DNA of 64,000 nt from Anarhynchus alexandrinus. Taxonomy: Eukaryota; Chordata; Aves; Charadriiformes; Charadriidae. Both the position numbers and the translations under genes were made by a program. The stretch spans positions 1,164,281 through 1,228,280 of the forward strand of contig VUYV01000228.1 of assembly GCA_008711295.1 (NCBI GenBank). Direction: 5' to 3'. The notes beneath the pieces are model-generated. The model was not told the DNA's origin. It ran no database searches and saw nothing but the letters and a program-made list of their open reading frames with translations. Shown piece after piece: positions 60,896 to 64,000 of this stretch (position 1 is its first letter; each line of letters opens with the position of its first letter).

Positions 60896-61129
60896 GTAAT
60901 GTTACACAATCACAAAACTGAACAGAAATCCAAGGAACTACTGAAGGAAAAATGCCACAGAATCTATCTAATGGTTTCCTTTTCTTTCTGCATACAGACA
61001 TGATTCAAAGAATCAGACCAAGACTTTTTACTTCCCAGGTACAGAAGGAATTAAGATTTGCTTAGAATTACCTTTAAATATTCTCAATGGCTTTCTCTTT
61101 TTGAGAAAAAGTAAATGTGTTATAACTGA

Positions 61130-61215
61130 TGTCATGGTTTGGGCCAGATTGGCCACTCAGGCGGAAAGACAGATGCTCCCTCCTGCCTTTCTTCAGAGGT
61201 CCTCAAACCAGGACA
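61130..61215 (-). mobile_element. Miniature, internally deleted LTR (86 bp)
   Basis: The left end TGTCATGGTTTGGGCCAGAT and the right end CAAACCAGGACA match the two ends of the LTR at 26579-27310, with almost the whole interior missing. Flanks are ACTGA on the left and ATTGA on the right, a 4-of-5 target duplication. So both retroviral ends were preserved while about 650 bases were lost. On the minus strand it reads TGTCCTGG...CATGACA. Confidence 0.78.
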
Positions 61216-63040
61216 ATTGAAAAACACAGCAAACCTACCAGGATAGAAAGTGATTGGATTTTTTTTACTTCCTTGTTTTGATTGCAACCATCAGAGCTGA
61301 TAGAGTTGATCAGCTTCTTTGCACAAAAATTTAGCAAAAAGTATCTTTTCCAAGAATGAAACATTTATCAGAATTTTCTCCAGATTTCTTCCCCTCCCCT
61401 GGTCTCCATTATTGATACTATCCAGAGAAGGTAAGCTCTCACCTCACATTCTTCTCTATTTGACAACTGACCAGATAGTGAACATGTCTGTCCTCTCCTG
61501 TCTCCTGAAAAATAAATCCGAATCTTTGGAGAGTTGTTCCATTTCATTACTATGTTTAAGCAAAGACCAACTGATTTTCAGCCGCTTTATCATCTTACAT
61601 GTTAATTAAAACTAGTGTCATCTTTCTAAATAATCAGTCAGCATATAACCCAGGAGTACAGACATAAAAGTCACAAAGGAGAAATAGCAACTGAAAACTG
61701 GCTTGCTTGTTTTCCAAACTGAAAAGGCACAAGCTAGGCAACTTCCAATCCACTGCATTTCTCAGAAGACTGTTCTAAGACATTGGCTGTTCTATTTTTA
61801 ATAGGAATTCTAAAGTGAAACAATGGAATAAATGGGACTTTATATTTAAAATATGCTACCACAATAGCTGCAAAATTGCAGCTATTTCCTTCAAGAGAAG
61901 AGAAAAAACTATTAAGATAATCAGGAATAATTACAAGACTATTCAGACAGAGCACAAGCTAAGTTGTGCCAGTTTTTTCACTTGAAACTGCGCACTAGCT
62001 TCAGCAGCTGACGTAAACAACTGCGTGCAGCAGACTTGTCGACTTGTCTTCCAGTGCAAACATCTTACAGAAGTGAAGCTACAAAAACATTAAGTGTTTC
62101 ACGATGCTGAAGAGTGCACTGGGAAATTCTGAAAAACTTAAAAAAAAAAGTTACCATCTTCTTTGATTCCAGCAGACCTTCACTTAGATTTTCAGAGGTG
62201 TCAGAAAGATCAGAATCTGTCTTATAAAGCCACCAACATCCACCCATTAACAAGGACTGTGGTGTTGTCTCAATTCCCTGTTCAACCCCAATGTTCAGGT
62301 CCCTCTGAAAGGTACATTTCAACAATTACTTTGTGTGGGAAAAGTGTGTGGAGGGGTTCTTAGTCATTTTCTTTCCTGGCATTATCATTTTATCCAGTTC
62401 ATTTTATCTTCTAGATGTCAACTGCTTACAATTACTTAGTTTTGTGAAACATCTGGGGTGACTATGGGTGCTTAATAATGGAGAACACAGTTTGTATTCC
62501 ACTAATTGGCTATGAAACAGCAGTCGAATAGGGAGTTATGTTTTTACTCAGGCCATACTCAGGTAAAATCATATGGTTTAAAAGCCAGATAAGAATTTCA
62601 GAGCTTGAAAGAGCATTGCTCTATCAATTCAAAAATGTTTTCAGCCACATCTGTTCTGAATTTGTAGCAGTTATGTTATGTTGCAACTCTCTGGGTAGCA
62701 AACATATGCAAGGTGCTGCCTGTCAGACTTGACTAGCTCTGCCAACACATGCACACACATTTTACCTATAACCACAAAGAATTTCAGCTTGTGTTCTGGT
62801 ATGCCTTACATGGATCTGTAAACAATACAGTGCCTTCCTGTGCTTCAGTCGATTGGCAAGAATGATGAGTTGGCAAAGGACTATTTTGTGCTTTTCTGGC
62901 TGAAATTTAGTTTCTCCTTTTACATGCAATTTTACAAATATATCTTCAAGGGAGCAAACTCCATGGTGAAAACCATGCATTAAAATGTTGAAGTTGCCAT
63001 AACTTTTCAAACTTCTCTCTACTCTGATAATGCCCTCTGA
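61216..63040. other. AT-rich non-coding stretch
   Basis: No gene is firmly recognised. On the minus strand, 62943-62810 lies between a fair acceptor (TTGCTCCCTTGAAG) and a GTAAGG donor and is open in one frame; it is listed as a weak finding only. Confidence 0.5.
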
Positions 63041-63382
63041 AGTCTCTTGTTTCTGAACTCAAGTATACCAGTAAGAGTTTTGCAATTACATGCTACAGAC
63101 TACACTGTTACCATTAAAATGCAGAACTGCCAAAACAGTGGTTCAGCTGAACTGAAGAAAAAACAAACAGAAAAAGCCCCACCAACAGCTGCAGAAGGTG
63201 TCACAGACTCAATCAATGCATCAGTAATCAACGCTTGCTACAGTCAGCACAATGGAGTTACCAAGAGCACTGAAGATTCTGCAGGTATTATGGAAGAAAC
63301 CCAGTCATTAAGGAGAAAAACAGAAACTATGTTCTCACAGACATCTCAACCTACTCTCAAAGCTCCTGGAAATAGTTTGTGA
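63041..63382 (+). other. Open frame with hydrophilic composition, possible terminal exon
   Basis: The frame is open after a TGA at 63038-63040 and runs to TGA at 63380-63382. It encodes a Ser/Thr/Lys/Gln/Asn-rich peptide, including SAELKKKQTEKAPPTAAEGV and TKSTEDSAGIMEETQSLRRK. A pyrimidine-rich TCTCTTGTTTCTGAACTCAAG could serve as an acceptor (AG at 63061-63062), giving a last coding exon of about 320 bases. An internal ATG at 63119-63121 is another possible start. No polyadenylation hexamer was seen in the 600 bases that follow, which argues against it. The family is unknown. It could be disordered protein sequence or chance. Confidence 0.25.
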
Positions 63383-64000
63383 AGATTTACAGCTTGCTTA
63401 AAACTTGAAATAAGCATTCAGCCTGAGGGTGTTAAGACAGCATGGGATACTAAAATGCTTTAATGCCCCATGGCTGTTAGAAGCTACCAGAAATTGAGCC
63501 ATGTGCACAACAATGAAGGTATGATCAAGAGATGCTTTTGCCTTCACCAAAATCTGCAACTATTTGCTGTCAATTCCTTTCTACCTAAGGTGAACAAAAA
63601 TAGGAACTGCACAGAGCACAGCTTCATCCACTTTTGATCTGAGTTAAGCAATATTGCAGGACTGAAAAAGTTCAATAGTTCTTTTCTACTTCTCATCAGA
63701 AAGATTTGTTGGCAATTAACTGTGGAAGAATGAGAAGGATAAGTCTGTTAATCTTTTAAATATGATCTGCTACCTGAATGGATTTAACATGCATTCAAAT
63801 TTAAGACTAGGAACTGGGTTTGTGGTACTTGACCCAAAGCCAATCCATTAAGGCTGGTGCTGGAAGATAGGCATCTATTGCATTTCTTTGTATCAAAAGG
63901 ACAAAATCACCATTTTAATCTTAAAAATGCAGCTTTAAATCCAGCACCCTCTGTTCCCATAAGGGTTACTGCATCTGGACAACACTCTAAGCCTGAAATT
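63383..64000. other. Non-coding tail of the window
   Basis: No gene, repeat family or AATAAA signal is seen here. If 63041-63382 is a terminal exon this would be its 3'UTR. Confidence 0.5.

Noticed and set aside
61288..61429. Possible exon between ACCATCAG and GAGAAG/GTAAGC
   Set aside because: All three frames have in-frame stops between the splice-like sites.
1..64000. Bacterial-type systems: operons, CRISPR arrays, phage or plasmid genes
   Set aside because: The window has avian retroelements and intron-like sequence. No regularly spaced repeats, ribosome-binding sites or dense gene arrays are present.

Overview
This window looks like nuclear DNA from a bird. The evidence is many CR1 LINE fragments, several ending in the diagnostic (ATTCTATG)n tail, and solo long terminal repeats (LTRs) of avian endogenous-retrovirus type with 5-bp target-site duplications. 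The rest is AT-rich, intron-like or intergenic sequence with short microsatellites. There are no operons, phage, CRISPR arrays or bacterial features. I could not identify any protein-coding gene with confidence.

Layout. Positions 1-262 hold two CR1 pieces that are not collinear. At 3462-3560 a good 3' splice acceptor leads into a 32-codon open frame and stop. It is followed by about 2.4 kb of repeat-poor sequence with AATAAA signals at 4680, 5884 and 5943, so it may be the last exon and 3'UTR of a plus-strand gene I do not recognise. A CR1 tail lies near 7.07 kb. Two minus-strand CR1 copies lie at 8775-9382 and 9670-11312; the second keeps the reverse-transcriptase FADD motif but has stops. 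From 11.3 to 17.0 kb the sequence is unique, with two perfect hairpins and a small CpG-rich patch. At 16996-18457 is a minus-strand solo LTR with exact CCAGT duplications. Inside it a block of about 420 bp occurs twice around a single N, probably a false duplication in the assembly.

A second minus-strand LTR (GTGCT duplications) is at 26579-27310 and a plus-strand LTR at 33019-33583. A coding-like but frame-broken patch lies at 27800-28181. From 33.6 to 55.3 kb the sequence is mostly featureless, with an old CR1 at 42858-43098 and an ancient tRNA-headed SINE of MIR type at about 48585-48756. A 1-kb CR1 with a mutated catalytic motif lies at 55313-56347, and a short plus-strand CR1 at 58294-58488. 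The last 4 kb hold two open stretches that could be exons (about 60581-60895 and 63041-63382) and an 86-bp internally deleted LTR that still has both ends and near-perfect target duplications.

No gene set working together can be described. The window reads as the end of one possible gene plus intergenic or intronic DNA shaped by CR1 and ERV insertion. I found no convincing new biological system. The items most worth testing are the exon candidates, the false duplication in the LTR, the minimal LTR and the MIR-like SINE.
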